Positions 49,601-62,139 of a stretch of DNA of 64,000 bases are shown here, one piece after another. Under the pieces are notes generated by a model that saw only the letters and a list, made by a program, of their open reading frames with translations, searched no databases and was not told where the DNA came from. Made by a program: the position numbers and the translations under genes. Source of the stretch: Antitrichia curtipendula (taxonomy: Eukaryota; Streptophyta; Bryopsida; Hypnales; Leucodontaceae); NCBI GenBank assembly GCA_951230915.1, contig OX579635.1:14756001-14820000 (forward strand), written 5' to 3'. Positions within the stretch are counted from its first letter, which is position 1. Each line of letters begins with the position of its first letter.

Positions 49601-51379
49601 GTAAAATAGCCGGCATGAATTATGAATGTTTTTGAGAGCTTACTTGGAAGCTACACAAAGGGGATAAAATATATCCAAATATGTTGAAAAAGCATTTTTT
49701 GCGACTTCATAGATGTGACTAGCCACGTCATACAAGGCTTGATGATCATTGTTGAAGGTTCTAAATGAGTTTCTATAAGAATAGGAAGAAAAGGACAACT
49801 TCCCAAAATGAAGGATTGGTGTGTAGATTCTTCTCAAGATGTAATTATTTTTTTGCCTTAAAAAGCTCCAAATCTACATCTATCTTCCTCCCAAAGTTCT
49901 TAGGGGTTAATTGGGTTGGCGTAAACTAAGATTTTTTTCATTTTGTATCCTAGGTGCAACTCAAATGTACAAGCTTGTTTGATATTTACAATAGAATTGA
50001 AGTAACAATGATTTTGATTTTTCAATTTGTTGGTATCTATTGGAAAATAATTTTAAAGTTTCTAGAATTGGAATTGCTTTAGTAGTTTTGTCCATGCCAC
50101 TTCCATGATGTTTAAATGTTTGTTTATATGATTAAGGAGAACTAGGCTATATTTTAGGATTATCTTTGTCTTTAAAGGCCATATTCATTAAAATGAGACA
50201 AAGTGTAGTCTCAATTTTATCTTTGACTCAAAGATAAATCGTTATAACTATTTCATTTTGAGACTATTTGGTAATTTGAGACTTTCATATATTAATATAT
50301 ATAAAAACCTTTGATTGCCCAAAGGTTGACCTTTCATTTTATCTTCGACTCGAGGATAAAATCACTATAATTGTTTTAGGGTTGAAGTCTCAAAATGACC
50401 ATTTTGTCTCATTTTAACGAATATGGCCATTTTAGTCAAACTAGGATTATCTTTGTCTTTTAAATTAAAAAATGCAACTTGTAAGCCCTTCTATAGTAGA
50501 AGCACTGATAGTCAACCACTTCAGCAATTCCATGCATAATTTGGAGCAATATAAGGCAATATAAATTTTCTACCATGTAGGAAGATAGAAATCATAGGAA
50601 TTGCAAATTTTTTAGTAATTTTATGCCTTGAATTGAATCTTCTTGGCCTAAACCATACCCAACATACAGACTCTTCTTATTTCGATCATTCAAGAACTAC
50701 TTTCCTGCTCACTACATTGGAACGGAAATGGCTATTTCTCACCCTTGAGAAAGCGGTTATTTAATAGATTGCCTCGTACTGCGCAATATTACTGTAGCAG
50801 ACCCAATAGTGTGGGTTTACGTGCCACAGTCTGACAACGGTAGCCAACGGTTCCTCTGCCCGCGGGTGCCTACCCAAAAAAAATTCCAATGTCCTTCTGC
50901 CACTGTTTTGCTCGCCTGCGCCCACATGCCCCATGTGCCCCATGTCCCATGCCCCATGCACGATGAATGTGCACGCAGTGCAATGAAGAGTGATGACAGC
51001 GCCCATCGGTTAAAAAAAGGCTCCGACAGTGTTTGGGCACGACTTCATTTTAAAATGAGATTGCAGTGTTTTGGCACGTTTTTTCTGGTGTAAGGATTAG
51101 GATTTAGGAATGCAACGTTCCCTTAGTTGAGGACGGTTTAGCGTGTGGTTTAGTGTTCAATCGCAGTTTATCCAACGATTGCCTGTCAATGTTTAATTCG
51201 CGTTCCTTCGAAGGTTGTTGCTGATGTTGTCTGCAGTTGCTCGGTTTGTAGTTTGAAGTTTAGGGTTTGCCCGCACTGTTGTCGTCCTTCCTTGCATACT
51301 ATTGCATCTCTATCAGTTTACCCTTGTTTGGATTTAGGGCTTTCCTATATTTTAGGCGGTTTAGAAGTGTAGGCTCGCA
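49601..51379. other. AT-rich spacer, contains one MITE
   Basis: No gene was recognised up to the MULE start. The last 600 bases are less AT-rich and are probably the 5' part of the MULE. The MITE at 50177-50428 is the only other feature. Confidence 0.45.
50177..50428. mobile_element. 252-bp MITE
   Basis: The inverted ends GGCCATATTCATTAAAATGA (then GACAAA) and the complement at 50403-50428 differ by one base. An almost identical 19-21-bp segment, TAGGATTATCTTTGTCTTT, lies just left (50155) and just right (50442). This is too long for a usual target duplication. The ends resemble those of the element at 6146-6461. Confidence 0.6.
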
Positions 51380-54300
51380 ATGGAAGCTAGCTGCAATTCC
51401 GAAATGACGGAGGACTCGGCAACCGATCTTCCAACATTGTCGCCGGTGCCCTGGGTTGACTTGTATAAAGGTCAGTTCTTGGCACACCTGTAGCAAATAG
51501 AAGCTAAGGTTCAGCATCCGCCAACAGGGCTTATATGCAAGGCAGATCTGCTTTGGGAGTTCCGGGAGACCCATCGGCCCCGGCCATTACCGGACACCAA
51601 AAAAAAACGCGCAATTGTTGTGGAGCAGTGTTTCATTCTCACTAGTAGAACAGACAACTTCATTCGCGGGATGGAGACTGGGGGTGGGGTTGCTCCGTCC
51701 AAGTATGTCAAGATATGCACGCAGCCAGAAAAAAAACACGGTAGTGTCTACGCTACTAGTAGTACCTCAAAGGAGGTCACGCGATAAGTGAACTAAGAAT
51801 CCCCTGTGCTGGTGCATTGTTTTCCCTAGAGTGTTCCGTTGTTGTTCTTATGAATGCGTTATTTCTAAGTGCAGGTATCACTGCCAGTATGGTCCCCAAG
51901 ACCATAGTGGAAACGTCAAAGCAGTGACATCTTTGTTGCTGCCAAAATAGAGACCGAAGGTGCTTGTCGCTGGAGCTGCGAAGACTAAACAAACTTCGAA
52001 AAACTTAGGTCTGCTCTTAGAGGGTGAAGTCCAGCCTTTCCCTGAAATAAAAAGAAAGGGAAGGTCGCGGAAAAAAACTAGAGATCCCTGTTTAGGCCAG
52101 CCTACCAAAGAAAAGAAGCCTAGGGGAAGGCCTAAGGGAAAAAAACTAGCAGTGTGGGTGCACAGGAACACCCCCAAGAGAAGAAAACACGTGGAAGGCC
52201 CAAGAAGAAGGTCACACCTCAGGTTGAGACACTGGTTGAAGATGAGCAGAATAGACGGGGAAGAGCAGCAAGTGCCACAAAGGGTTCGTGTGAAACAGAG
52301 CCTGCCAAAGAGAAGAAGAGAAGGGGAAGACCGAAGAAGGTGACGACTGTTGTTGTTCGAAATGCACAACCTACAATGCTACCAATATCAGAACCTCTCC
52401 GAAACATTGAAGGCTTAGATGCAGTGCTTTCAGAGTCCACGAAGGCCAAGAAAATTTGTAAGGCCGTTCCCTGCAAGCGGACAAAGCCTTCTAAGAAACC
52501 GACAATTATGCTGTCCGCAGGGCTCCTTAAACTTGACCTCAATGCTCCACCACAGAAAAGTAGTCCAGTTAATCCCAATCCAAAGCCGCGTGCATGCAAG
52601 CGATATAGAGCTACTGTTCAATTCGACAGAACACTATCTGACGGTTTAGGGGAGCTGGACATAAATGGTCCACCACTAGAGTCCGGAAATGAGAGCATGT
52701 CCAATGTCACAGAATGTGCTCAGGAAAATGGTGATGGCTTCACGTCGTCAACTACTACTGATGGTTTTGGGGTGGAGTTCAGCAGAAGTACTACTGAGCC
52801 GCACAGTGAAACAATCCTTTCGGTTGAAACGACTAAAAACACAGGTGCAGTTGGGGTTCAGACCATGGACATGAACGCTGCAATGGCCACTTCCACCGCC
52901 GAGGAAAGCAACAATCCGACTACAAGCGCATTGTCACGAAAACCAAGAGATTCCCGAAAGCAATGGGGAGGATCTCTAAAGTGTGGATGCCTTGCCGGCT
53001 TCAACGTAAAGAGCCTTTATCTCCTGCCGCATGTCACGGAGGTCTCCATCTACGAAGGGAAGCATGTGAATGCCCTAGGCGTCCAGTGTCATGGCCTGCA
53101 TAACATTGGAGATCGTGGGGCATTCTCTTACCAGTTATCATCGAAAATCAGGCAGTTTGTTCTTAAGCTCCTACGTGAGGGGCATAGTGTTTCACAGATA
53201 ATGGTGAAGCATATCAGGGTTGTCAAGGAGTCCCTCGGGAATGGGACCGAGATTTCGAGAGACATGTTTCTTTGCGAAAGGGATGTTCGGAATCTAGCCA
53301 CAAAAATTGCGCGCGAGACTTACATGCTTGACCCTCACGATGCTAAGAGCGTCAAACTGTGGGCGCAAGCTAACCATGACAGTGTTTTCTTCTACCATGA
53401 AACGGGTGTTGTCGGAGAAGGAACCTTGACTGCTGCGACAATGCCCTTCACGGTAGGCATCCAAACGAAGTGGCAACGGGAAGTTATGGTGAAGTATGGG
53501 CATGCTAGTGCTGTTTCAATAGATGCCACATTTGGTACTAATGAGAATAAGGTATGTATGCATGAATTTTAGTACACTGCCTTCCACTTGTGAATTGTGA
53601 TAACTCTGCGGTGAAAACAGCTAATTGTTGTGCCCTCATCACTATGCAGTTTCCTCTATATACAACTATGGTATTTGACGAGTGGCTGAATGGGATCCCT
53701 GTTGCATTTATTCTCACATCGCGTGCTGCCCAGAACAACCTCACTCCTTAGTTGAGGGCGTTGGAAACTACCTTGAAACGAGAGCATGCTGATTGGAAAC
53801 CCAATGCTTTCATAGTGGACTGCGCGCAGAGGGAGATTAACAGCCTAAGGTATTTGATTCAGCCTCACAGAACACTATAGTTACATTTTACATGGGTATT
53901 CATTGTAGATTCCGAAACAGTTCAAGATTGCACTGTCATTATCTGGAACTGTCGTTCGACGGTCCAACATGCTACTAGAACATTTGATTTTCTGGTGTCT
54001 AATAACGTACATGACAGAGTTTAGGTTTAGGAACTCTAAGAGACTAATTGAAAATAGTGTGCTACGCGTAGGGAGGTTTGGCCAGACACCGCTGTGTTTT
54101 TGTGCTTGTGGCATGTGCATAGGGCGTGGCAAAAACAAGCATGCATAAAAATTCAGGACACCAACATGTGAGCCCAAATTCTGAAGGGTCTGTGTTCCGT
54201 CATGTATGATCGCAGCGGACCAGGGGGAGATGCAACCACTGCAAGGGCGACTCAAAAACTGGAGGAGTTGTAGTATTCTTTTCCTGCTGCTAAGGAGTTT

Positions 54301-55278
54301 TGGGATTATGTGAAAGAATAGTGGTTACCAAAGGTCCATATGTGGGTGGTCGGATACCGGAGTCTACCGTATGCGGGGCAGGACACAAATGCTACAGTAG
54401 AGAGTTACCACAACTATATGAAATCCATGCTTAAGGCAGAAAGGAGTCGAATGGTTGGCCGACGCGTGGATTGGTGTATTCATGTTCTAACAGGGGACGT
54501 TCTAACACACTATTGGTACTTGCGCTTTCAGAAAGAGGGTGGGTTCCGGGAGAACAGCAAGGAGCAAGGCATTGTCGTTTCTGCCCTCATCTTCGCGCGA
54601 GACATACCTGACACTGATGTAACACTGCCAGTGCAAGAGGGAGGGCCTGCCTATGTAACGTCCACCACGCACATGCATGTGCGATATGTGGTGCAGAACC
54701 CCAGAGACATGTGGGCAACATGCACATGCCTCCATGCACAGAGAGGAAACACCTGCAAACACAAGGTGAAGGTGTTAAGGCTGTTGCACCTGGAGCTGGC
54801 GGAGGGTATTGTCGCTAGGTACTGCGGAACACTGAAAGGAACAGCTGCAGCGAGCATTACACACTTACTAACTCCAGTGTTTGGGGATCCTGCTGCCCTA
54901 GATCGGTCACGTCAAGCTCCGACGCCAGATGCATGTGTTCGCATTCCGGGGGTACCGTCTCTTCTGGAAAGCAAAACCGAAGACCTTCATGCGAGATTAA
55001 CAGTACAAGCTCAAAATCTTTTGGACTTCGTAGTGGGAAACGAAACACTGATGGAACACCTTCAGGGAGATTTCTACCGACTTCTAGATAAAATGAATAC
55101 ATTGGCAGCGGAGATTGAGGCCAGGGTAATACATCCATCCAAGACAACTCCTGTGTTTCATCGTGTTGAAGATGGCATGGGTATGGGCTTGGGCCGCTTG
55201 AAGGACATGCTAGAGAGGACCAAGCGACCTCCCGTCTATAGAAGGTTAGGTTTGGGTGGCAACTTGCCCGCTCATTGA
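51380..55278 (+). pseudogene. MULE transposase with AT-hooks, degenerate
   Basis: This is a Mutator-like element transposase. The early part (from ATG 51380) is poorly resolved. A Lys-rich region follows with several AT-hooks (RGRPKGK, RGRPKKK, RGRPKK at about 52120-52345). Next is a Cys/His segment CGCLAGFNVKS and then the DDE core: SIDATFGTNENK (exon end 53551), AFIVDCAQREINSL (53650-53849), LCLWHVHRAW (about 54105) and VESYHNYMK (54396). These supply the Asp, Asp and Glu of the triad. A SWIM zinc motif CTCLHAQRGNTCKHK lies near 54722-54766. Lesions are TAG at 51491, 51948, 53749, 54271 and 54319, TGA at 54169, and a frame change near 52160. Gln or Arg would fit at the stops. Terminal repeats were not found. 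Confidence 0.85.
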
Positions 55279-55829
55279 AAATTTCACGGTAGTACTGTGA
55301 AGATGGTAGTTCCAAACTCCAGGAATAGTGTTTCGTGCAGTACTGAAGCAGTGCAAACATGCGGTTTTAGGTAATGACTAATAGGCGCCATACGGCTATC
55401 TTTGTACATTTGCTAAATTCATCAAACTTCTAAAGTTTAGGCTTTAGAAGTCCTCATGTTGGGGGTTGGGGGGGTTCAGTGTTTCATAGTTCCTAGCTGT
55501 CAGTTTGATGTGTTATTTTGTCTTCCATATTCTTGGGTACATGTTCAAACTGGACATGTCTTAAGGGTTGCCATTTTCGACTGAGTATACTATCTTTGCT
55601 TATAGAATACGCAGTTGGCATTACATAATTACGTACTGCTTGATGGAGAACACTAAATCTCATGCACCTTAAATAAGCCTGGCAGTTGCTGCCTTTTTTG
55701 GGTCCTCATTTAGAGTGAGTCAACAAGCTGTCCGGAGTTATGTGGTCTGCAGCGTTCTAGTAGGGTTGGATGGACCATGGGCATGCATGGCCATGCATGC
55801 TTGTAAATTACGTTGTTTCCAGTGGGTCT
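55279..55829. other. Downstream of MULE gene, nothing recognised
   Basis: No coding or repeat structure was recognised. The right end of the MULE should lie here or beyond. Confidence 0.4.
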
Positions 55830-56035
55830 GTTGTATTGTTCCGGTTAGGTCTGTTCCTGTGTTCTGGACACACTGTTTCTCTGTGCCAGTTGGGTCTGTG
55901 CTTCTGGTCCGGTTAAATCTGTTCCGGTCTTCCTGTTGGATTTGTACTACTGTTCTGATTGGGTCTCTTCCGCTGTTCCGTTGATCCAGGCTCACTGTTC
56001 CGCTGTTCCGGTTGGGTCTGTGTTCCGCTGCTCAA
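55830..56035. repeat. Degenerate GTTCCGGTTGGGTCTGT minisatellite
   Basis: Variants of GTTCCGGTTGGGTCTGT recur about six times with uneven spacing (roughly 20-40 bases). A long minus frame here is a by-product. Confidence 0.7.
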
Positions 56036-56056
56036 GATTCACTATTTAGTTGTTTA

Positions 56057-56325
56057 GAAAAGAAAATGAAAAAAAAAACTGATAAAGAATCAAAGGAAAA
56101 AAATAGAAATGAAAAAAGGAATTAATAATGAAGAAGAAAAGAAAAAGAAAATGAAAACAATAAGAAGAAGTTGGAACAATAATGAAAAGAAATGGAAAAG
56201 ATGAAAAAAGTGAAAAGGAATAATGGAAAGAAGTGAAAAAGATGAAATAAAATTGATGAAATGGAAAGAAAAAGAAATGTGAAATTCTTTTTTTAAATGG
56301 AAAAAAAAAAAATTTAAAAATCAAG
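56057..56325. repeat. Purine-rich low-complexity tract
   Basis: About 270 bases are nearly all A and G on + (GAAAAAG-type runs) with occasional T. The minus frame rich in Phe and Ser is an artefact of composition. Confidence 0.85.
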
Positions 56326-56379
56326 GAAAATTGCTAAATATAGAAACAAATTAAGAAACTAGAGAGGAGGCAAAACATA

Positions 56380-57325
56380 TTAGATGAGTAAATAACTCAA
56401 CAAGGATTTCAATTTCCAAATGAAATGTAGGATATTCCCAAGTGTGACTTTTTCTTCTTCTCCAATGCCTTCTTCTTTCAAAACCTCTTCCAAATGCTTG
56501 AAGACAATAGGAAACTGCATCTTCAAATGGTCACTAATCATTGTACATAAGAGATCAACACGACGATAGCAATCAGAAGTATCATGTTTGAACCTGAAAA
56601 ACTAACAAACACCATATAAGTACATATTTTTATAAAAACATTGATGACAGGAAAAATTTACTTCAATATCAAAGTGAATGAACAAACCTTCCAATTTGCC
56701 CATAAGCATATCGAAAACCAAATGTTACAATTCTTGAATCACGATCTGCTCTCTTCATCTCCCCTTGTTTAGTAAGATTCTCGTAGGTCTCTAAAAATGC
56801 CACATGTTCAGTCATCTCAGCAAGCATATTGTAGCCGAATTTGCCATTTACCATTAAAAAATGGAACCCATGCCCTGTAGAATCACCACATAAAGTTGGA
56901 GAACTAACTTTATCAAAAGTATTATATTCCTCCTCAAGAATATACTCCTTAGCCCAATACGTCTTGGGCCTAATTCTCTGAACTCTATATATGATATCAG
57001 GTTTTTCACCTTCAGAATGCCAAATCTGTGTATCCCAAGATAAACTTGGTTACAGTTTGTTAGAGCCCACAGAATGGACACTGTAAAGATGAGCCTTCAA
57101 CTTCTTCACATCAACTGGGATCCCAATCTTACCACACTCCCTACAACCATAAGTTTTTTTGCCAGTGGTAGGAAAAATGCCATGCCCTTCAAAAAAAAGG
57201 GTGTAAAAATGAAGCTTCTCCAAACGACGATGCATTTTCCCTGTGTAGTGCTCATTGAGGGATTCTTCTGAATTCGATATGAAGCACTTGCAAAACAAAC
57301 TTTTGTGTTTGTTTGGATCCTCCAT
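56380..57325 (-). pseudogene. C2H2-type zinc-finger protein of unknown family, one internal stop
   Basis: Two exons on minus (57325-56688 and 56593-56380) join in phase (CGR|FKHD) to give about 283 codons. The start MEDPNKHKS is followed by a finger-like CKCFISNSEESLNEHYTGKMH and a second, CRECGKIGIPVDVKKLKAHL then YSVH. After that comes a Trp/Tyr-rich region (IWHSEGEKPDIIYR, RPKTYWAKEYILEEEY), then TLCGDSTGHGFHFLMVNG and a helical C terminus. The only lesion is TAA at 57050-57052, where CAA (Gln) would fit; sequence on both sides is in one frame. Function is unknown. It could be host or transposon-derived. The lesion could be real or a sequence error. Confidence 0.55.
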
Positions 57326-59864
57326 ACCAACTTCTCTCCTCTCTCGTGCCTTTTTTTTTTGCCTTTGACCTAGTCTTTCCCATCCTTTACAACAAAATAA
57401 AACGCATACATTAAAATATTGTTACAACAAAAATGAATAAAAGAAAAAAGATGATACAAACTTTCTACATGTGTGTATAGGGCTCAAATTTTAGAAGTAT
57501 GGGAAAGGTATGCATCAAAGCATCCTGCGATGCTCCCAGCTAAGTAGGAACACCCCACAGCCAACACACAAGCCCCTTCCCATACTTGGACAATAGCTTC
57601 ATTTAAAGAGACTCAAAGCATCCTGTGGTGCTGCAAGCAAAGTTGCAGAGACCACACAGCCGAGACCTCTAAGAACAAATAACTATGGTCCCGAAAGAAC
57701 AAGGTATATGTAACAATTACAAGGTTGAGTTGAATAAATGAATAACAATCTATTAAGCAAATAAATCCAAATTGTTGTCAACCATTAATTTACATCAAAA
57801 TATACCTTAATGTCTTGTTGCAACAAATTTAACACATGCCTCCAAGTTTGATCAAACACCAAAATTTTGGTGAGAAGGCTATCCTTCTTTTATGTAGGCC
57901 TGTAAGTTCATCATGCCATAATCCAAAGGAATCAATAATACAATATTCAATGCACTAACAATTTATCTCTAATTACAATTTTACACACTATGGTAGCTAC
58001 ACTTAAAATTGCACAATAAAGCAATTCAACATGATTCTCATCATTTTCTTTTTACTATTTAACCATGCAAAAATGGCAGTTTTGAGTGATTTTCGACCCA
58101 AAATAGGCCTTGGCACTTTAAGAGTTAAGTTTAATACATGTCGCATTTAGGAACCTTTTCTATTACTTTTTGCGTGCTACAGTGTTTGTTTTCAGACCGC
58201 ATGTGTGTGGGTTTTGCAGGGCCTAGAGATCATAAATAGGTACCTATGGCAGAATTCTTTGAAAATTCATAAATAATTCATAAATGCTCTGAAAAATATG
58301 AAACCACTTGGGTTAGGTTTCAAATCAATTTTTCTTCAAGTGAAAAATACCACCGGATAATTTCATGCATTTAAAGACCATCAAAAAGGCCAACCAGCCC
58401 TTAAGGAACGCTTTATGAGCCCACTACCTTAGACTGAATATGGTTGACATTGAATGATCTAAACCATCTCCTACAATTCAAATATTTGTGAAACAGTTAT
58501 TATGTTTAAATGTTGATTAAATATTGATTAGATTTTTGACTTTGCATTGTGAAATAATTAATTTAAATATTTTGAATCAAAATAGAAAATCAAAATCATT
58601 TGAATTACTAATTAAGCCAATGAGTTTATGTATATTCTATCATCACAAAAAGAAGGCAAAAATGTTGTTCCATCTGCACTCCATCTGTTGAATATGCTGA
58701 CTTATTCACAATCAACAACGATTGAAAAAGTATTGTCCAAATCAATGTATCTGAGCATTACAGAACAGACAAACAAACAACAGAGCAGGGAACCAAACAA
58801 ACAACTAAGTTGCAATTTTACAAGACAAATTTAAAATCACTTACTCTGTTACTAATTGAAATTAGAATTGCAGTGAGTGAATACCTGGAATCAAAAAGTA
58901 TAGTGCAAGAAATAAAAAATGTCCAAGACATCCCTGCCAACTTCCTTGGAGTAATTAGCTCTGAACTGCGGAAATTGAGACCATTCGTTTGTGTACAAAG
59001 CTCTCATGGCAGCAACCACCTGAAGACACAAGCCACAAGCATTCCAATCAATAGATATCAACACTACGTTGGATTCCAGACAGTATGTGTAAGCCTCTTG
59101 ACCTTTACAACATAATTAGCAATGAAAAAGCACGCATGACGACTCTTCTGATTGATTCGAATATCAATTAATATACATAGCAAAAGATGCATATAAATTT
59201 AATTCTTAAAAAGACAGTGCACAAGTGGAGAATGCGATGTGCCATGAACAACCACCAATTTCAAGTCTAATGACATGGAATGCACGAAACTTTACAGTCA
59301 GAAATTTACCTTGGGAAAAGACTGGAAAGGATTATTAACACCAACAGATTCCAAAGGCAGAATATTGTAGGCCTTGAACTACTCAATCTTTTTGGCATCA
59401 GCATCCAGTGCCTTTTTCTGGATACGGAGAAAATGCGTTGTCATGATCTAAGAACATTTTTTATCCACAGACACCTATGAAAAAGGCAGACCAGCCCTTA
59501 AATGGTCACTTTCAGAGCATACTAGTATACTACCTTGCATGTACATTTTTCACATGGGATTCAACATGAGCTACCAGTAAAATGAGAAATGTGACAATTG
59601 TGCTGAGGCTCTCTAGTACTCTGAATTCTCTTATCAGTCTTATGTCTTGTCGCTCTTGATCAGTCTGATGTTGGTGAGACCTGGTCAAGACTAGCTCTGC
59701 TCGAACCTGCATCTAGGTCTCAGCAACTTATGCCTACTCCGCCACTCACCATTTAAAACAAATTTGACAATCAAATCACGCAATGATGCAATAAGACATG
59801 CAATAAGACAGAAAATAGAAACCAGTTCTAAAAAACTTAGGAAGCCAGTCACCAGAATGCACTA
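57326..59864. other. AT-rich spacer, no gene seen
   Basis: Only short frames occur. A loose direct repeat around CTCAAAGCATCCTG lies at about 57510-57660. No RNA gene was recognised. Confidence 0.45.
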
Positions 59865-60731
59865 CAGTCAGACCTCGATAAGTGTTAGGGGTTGGGAGCA
59901 TACTTTTAGGTAACACTTAGACACTAGTAACACATAACACTTATAGAGGGTGATGCCGATGATTTGTAACACTTATAAAAAATAACACCTAGAAGAATTA
60001 AAAAGGTAAATACATAACATTTATAGAAAAAATGGATGAAATTACAAAATATTGATTCATTATTCATCTAAGTCCGTTGAAAGAATGAATGAATAGTACT
60101 TTGGCGAGTTTCTGCTACACGCCAAAATTCTACTTCCTTTTCTAGTGCTTCAATATTCCTAATAGATAACATGGTGTCATTAGGTCTTTGCTCCAAAAAC
60201 TTTTTCAAAGTTTGAAGAGCACTACCTACATCTTTAAAGCCTACAACCTCTTCTACTCTATTGTGAGGATTAGCTTCATCAGGATCACTATCTTTGTGTT
60301 CACTACCTTGTTGTTGAGATGGAAGCATTTCAATAATTTCTTCATCAATGGGTTGATAAGGGTTATTCAAATCAAACTCAAGCTCATAATTTAAATACTC
60401 TTGAACATTCATGTTAGGGGTCTCAGTCTCAGAGGATATCAAACTTAGTTGTTCCAATACATCTACCTATCAGTTTGTTTCTAGAATGGACATCTAGAGT
60501 CACTTTGCAACTAGAAACTATTACTTTACCTCAAAATTATCTCCCCCAAGCGATGGCTCTTATGAAAAGCCTTTTTTTGGAAACTTATCACTTACCAAGG
60601 TAAAATTAACAAAGTCGGGAGCGCGACATTGCGTAACACTTAACACATAACACTTACTAGTTTTAATTTTAAAGGAGCGGAAATCTCCATAACACATATA
60701 GAGTTTTAACACTTATCGAGGTCCGACTGTA
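59863..60731. mobile_element. 865-bp Tigger/pogo-type element remnant
   Basis: The inverted ends CAGTCAGACCTCGATAAGTG and (from the right) CAGTCGGACCTCGATAAGTG extend to 23 bp with one mismatch. TA flanks both ends (59863-59864 and 60730-60731). The ends and TA duplication fit the pogo/Tigger branch of Tc1/mariner. Only the C-terminal part of a transposase remains inside. Confidence 0.85.
60068..60457 (-). pseudogene. Tigger/pogo transposase, C-terminal fragment
   Basis: The 129-codon frame has the acidic EYLNYELEFD region and ends with VEFWRVAETRQSTIHSFFQR, resembling the tail of Tigger/Jerky (CENP-B-like) transposases. The DNA-binding and DDE domains are gone, so it is a deletion derivative. 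Confidence 0.7.
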
Positions 60732-62139
60732 TCAACCTTTAAGTTTGTCAAAGACTAGGTCAAAAGAATATGAAGACTTCACCAAAAGTAATGGGAGCAG
60801 TAACATACTATTTAGGGTTCTCGTTTTCCAAAACCTGAAAGCAAAGTATTTTGGAAGCAAACCCGATTAAGAAGTACAATAAAGAAAAGAATGCAGAGCG
60901 GAGGAAGATCTGCGAGAGATAAGGTTGGACCACCTATACCTAATCACTTAAGCTCCTGTGGCGCAGACGGTGAGCAATTGAATGCGATGGAGGTTCTTCC
61001 CATGTAGGAAGATAGAAAATACTAAGATTGCAAAATTTTCAGAATTTTTTTTGCAGAACTGAAATTTCTGTGAATTTTGGGAGCCAAAAAGTGTTCCGAA
61101 CCAATTCCCAATCACTAGAGTCTTCCAATTCCAATCACTCAAGAACTAGCTTCCTACTATCTATTTTCTTGTTATTTTTTGCATACTTTAGGACATGTGT
61201 CGGGATCTTACTAGTCCCAAAGTTAAAAAAGAGTAAAAAACACATTACAAGCCTTGATTGAAAATAGGGGCACTACCGGTTGGGAATTGGTCCTGGTTGG
61301 AAATGGGTGGTCCGACCTTAGAGCTGTAAAGAGCGATGATTCTGCGAAAGAAATTACCGATGGTTCGCTTGTTTCGTCGGTTGGTTGCAGACAAGCGATG
61401 AACGCGCTGAATGCTGCGACTGGTGACTGGTGACTTGGGAACTGGTGACTTGGGGACTGGTGACTTGGGAACTGGTGACTTGGTGACTGGTGACTTGGGA
61501 CTGGTGACTTGGAATGGCCACAACTTGACCTCTCCCTCTCTCGCATCTTCAACGACAGTGGGAGCGTGAACCTCTTTAATAGCACCCTCTGCAATATCAC
61601 ATCCGTTATGAACAGATGTTCATGGTTTGAAATCTTAGGGTGGCTTCACACTAAGGTAGGAGGTCCATAAACCGCTCATCTAAAAGCTAAATTTGAATTT
61701 TGGGGAGGTAAAACTTCTTAAACTATTTTTCAGTAAATTTTCCTTGAAAGGCAAGAGAAATTGGCATCTAAGCCAAGTTGTTTCATATTTTTTGAAGCTT
61801 TGTAGATTTAGTTATGAATTTCCGAAGTGGCAAAAAAGTGCATTTTTGAGGGCTCTAAAACCGACCACCTCCTCAAATGCACACCACTTGTACATTGGAA
61901 AGTGCAAAATTTACTTATAGAGCTTGATTGGTTTTAGAACCTGCTCCATTTTAGAACCTGCTCCATTTTAGAACCTATTACCTTACGTCACAGGGTCGAG
62001 AGGCTGTCGATTTTAATAGAAGTTGTGGACAATGAATATCTTTGATGTGAACAAACCTTATGATATTTGGAAATACAAGTCAAAAGTTATGACCTAATAT
62101 GCTACTTTTTCACCGAGTAGGTAGTCTAGGTAGAGAAGA
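60732..62139. other. Spacer with minisatellite, no gene seen
   Basis: Apart from the 15-bp array and a triple TTTAGAACCTGCTCCAT repeat at about 61936-61980, nothing was recognised. Confidence 0.4.
61416..61512. repeat. ACTGGTGACTTGGGA minisatellite
   Basis: About six copies of a 14-16-bp unit occur in a row. The minus frames with KSPVP or HQSPS repeats are made by the array. Confidence 0.85.

Noticed and set aside
51878..52599. Long minus frames opposite the AT-hook region
   Set aside because: They are shadows of the Lys-rich MULE coding region.
56046..56324. Phe-rich 92-codon minus frame
   Set aside because: It is produced by the purine-rich tract.
61223..61600. 125-codon Ser/Pro/His-rich minus frame
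   Set aside because: Most of it is the 15-bp minisatellite.
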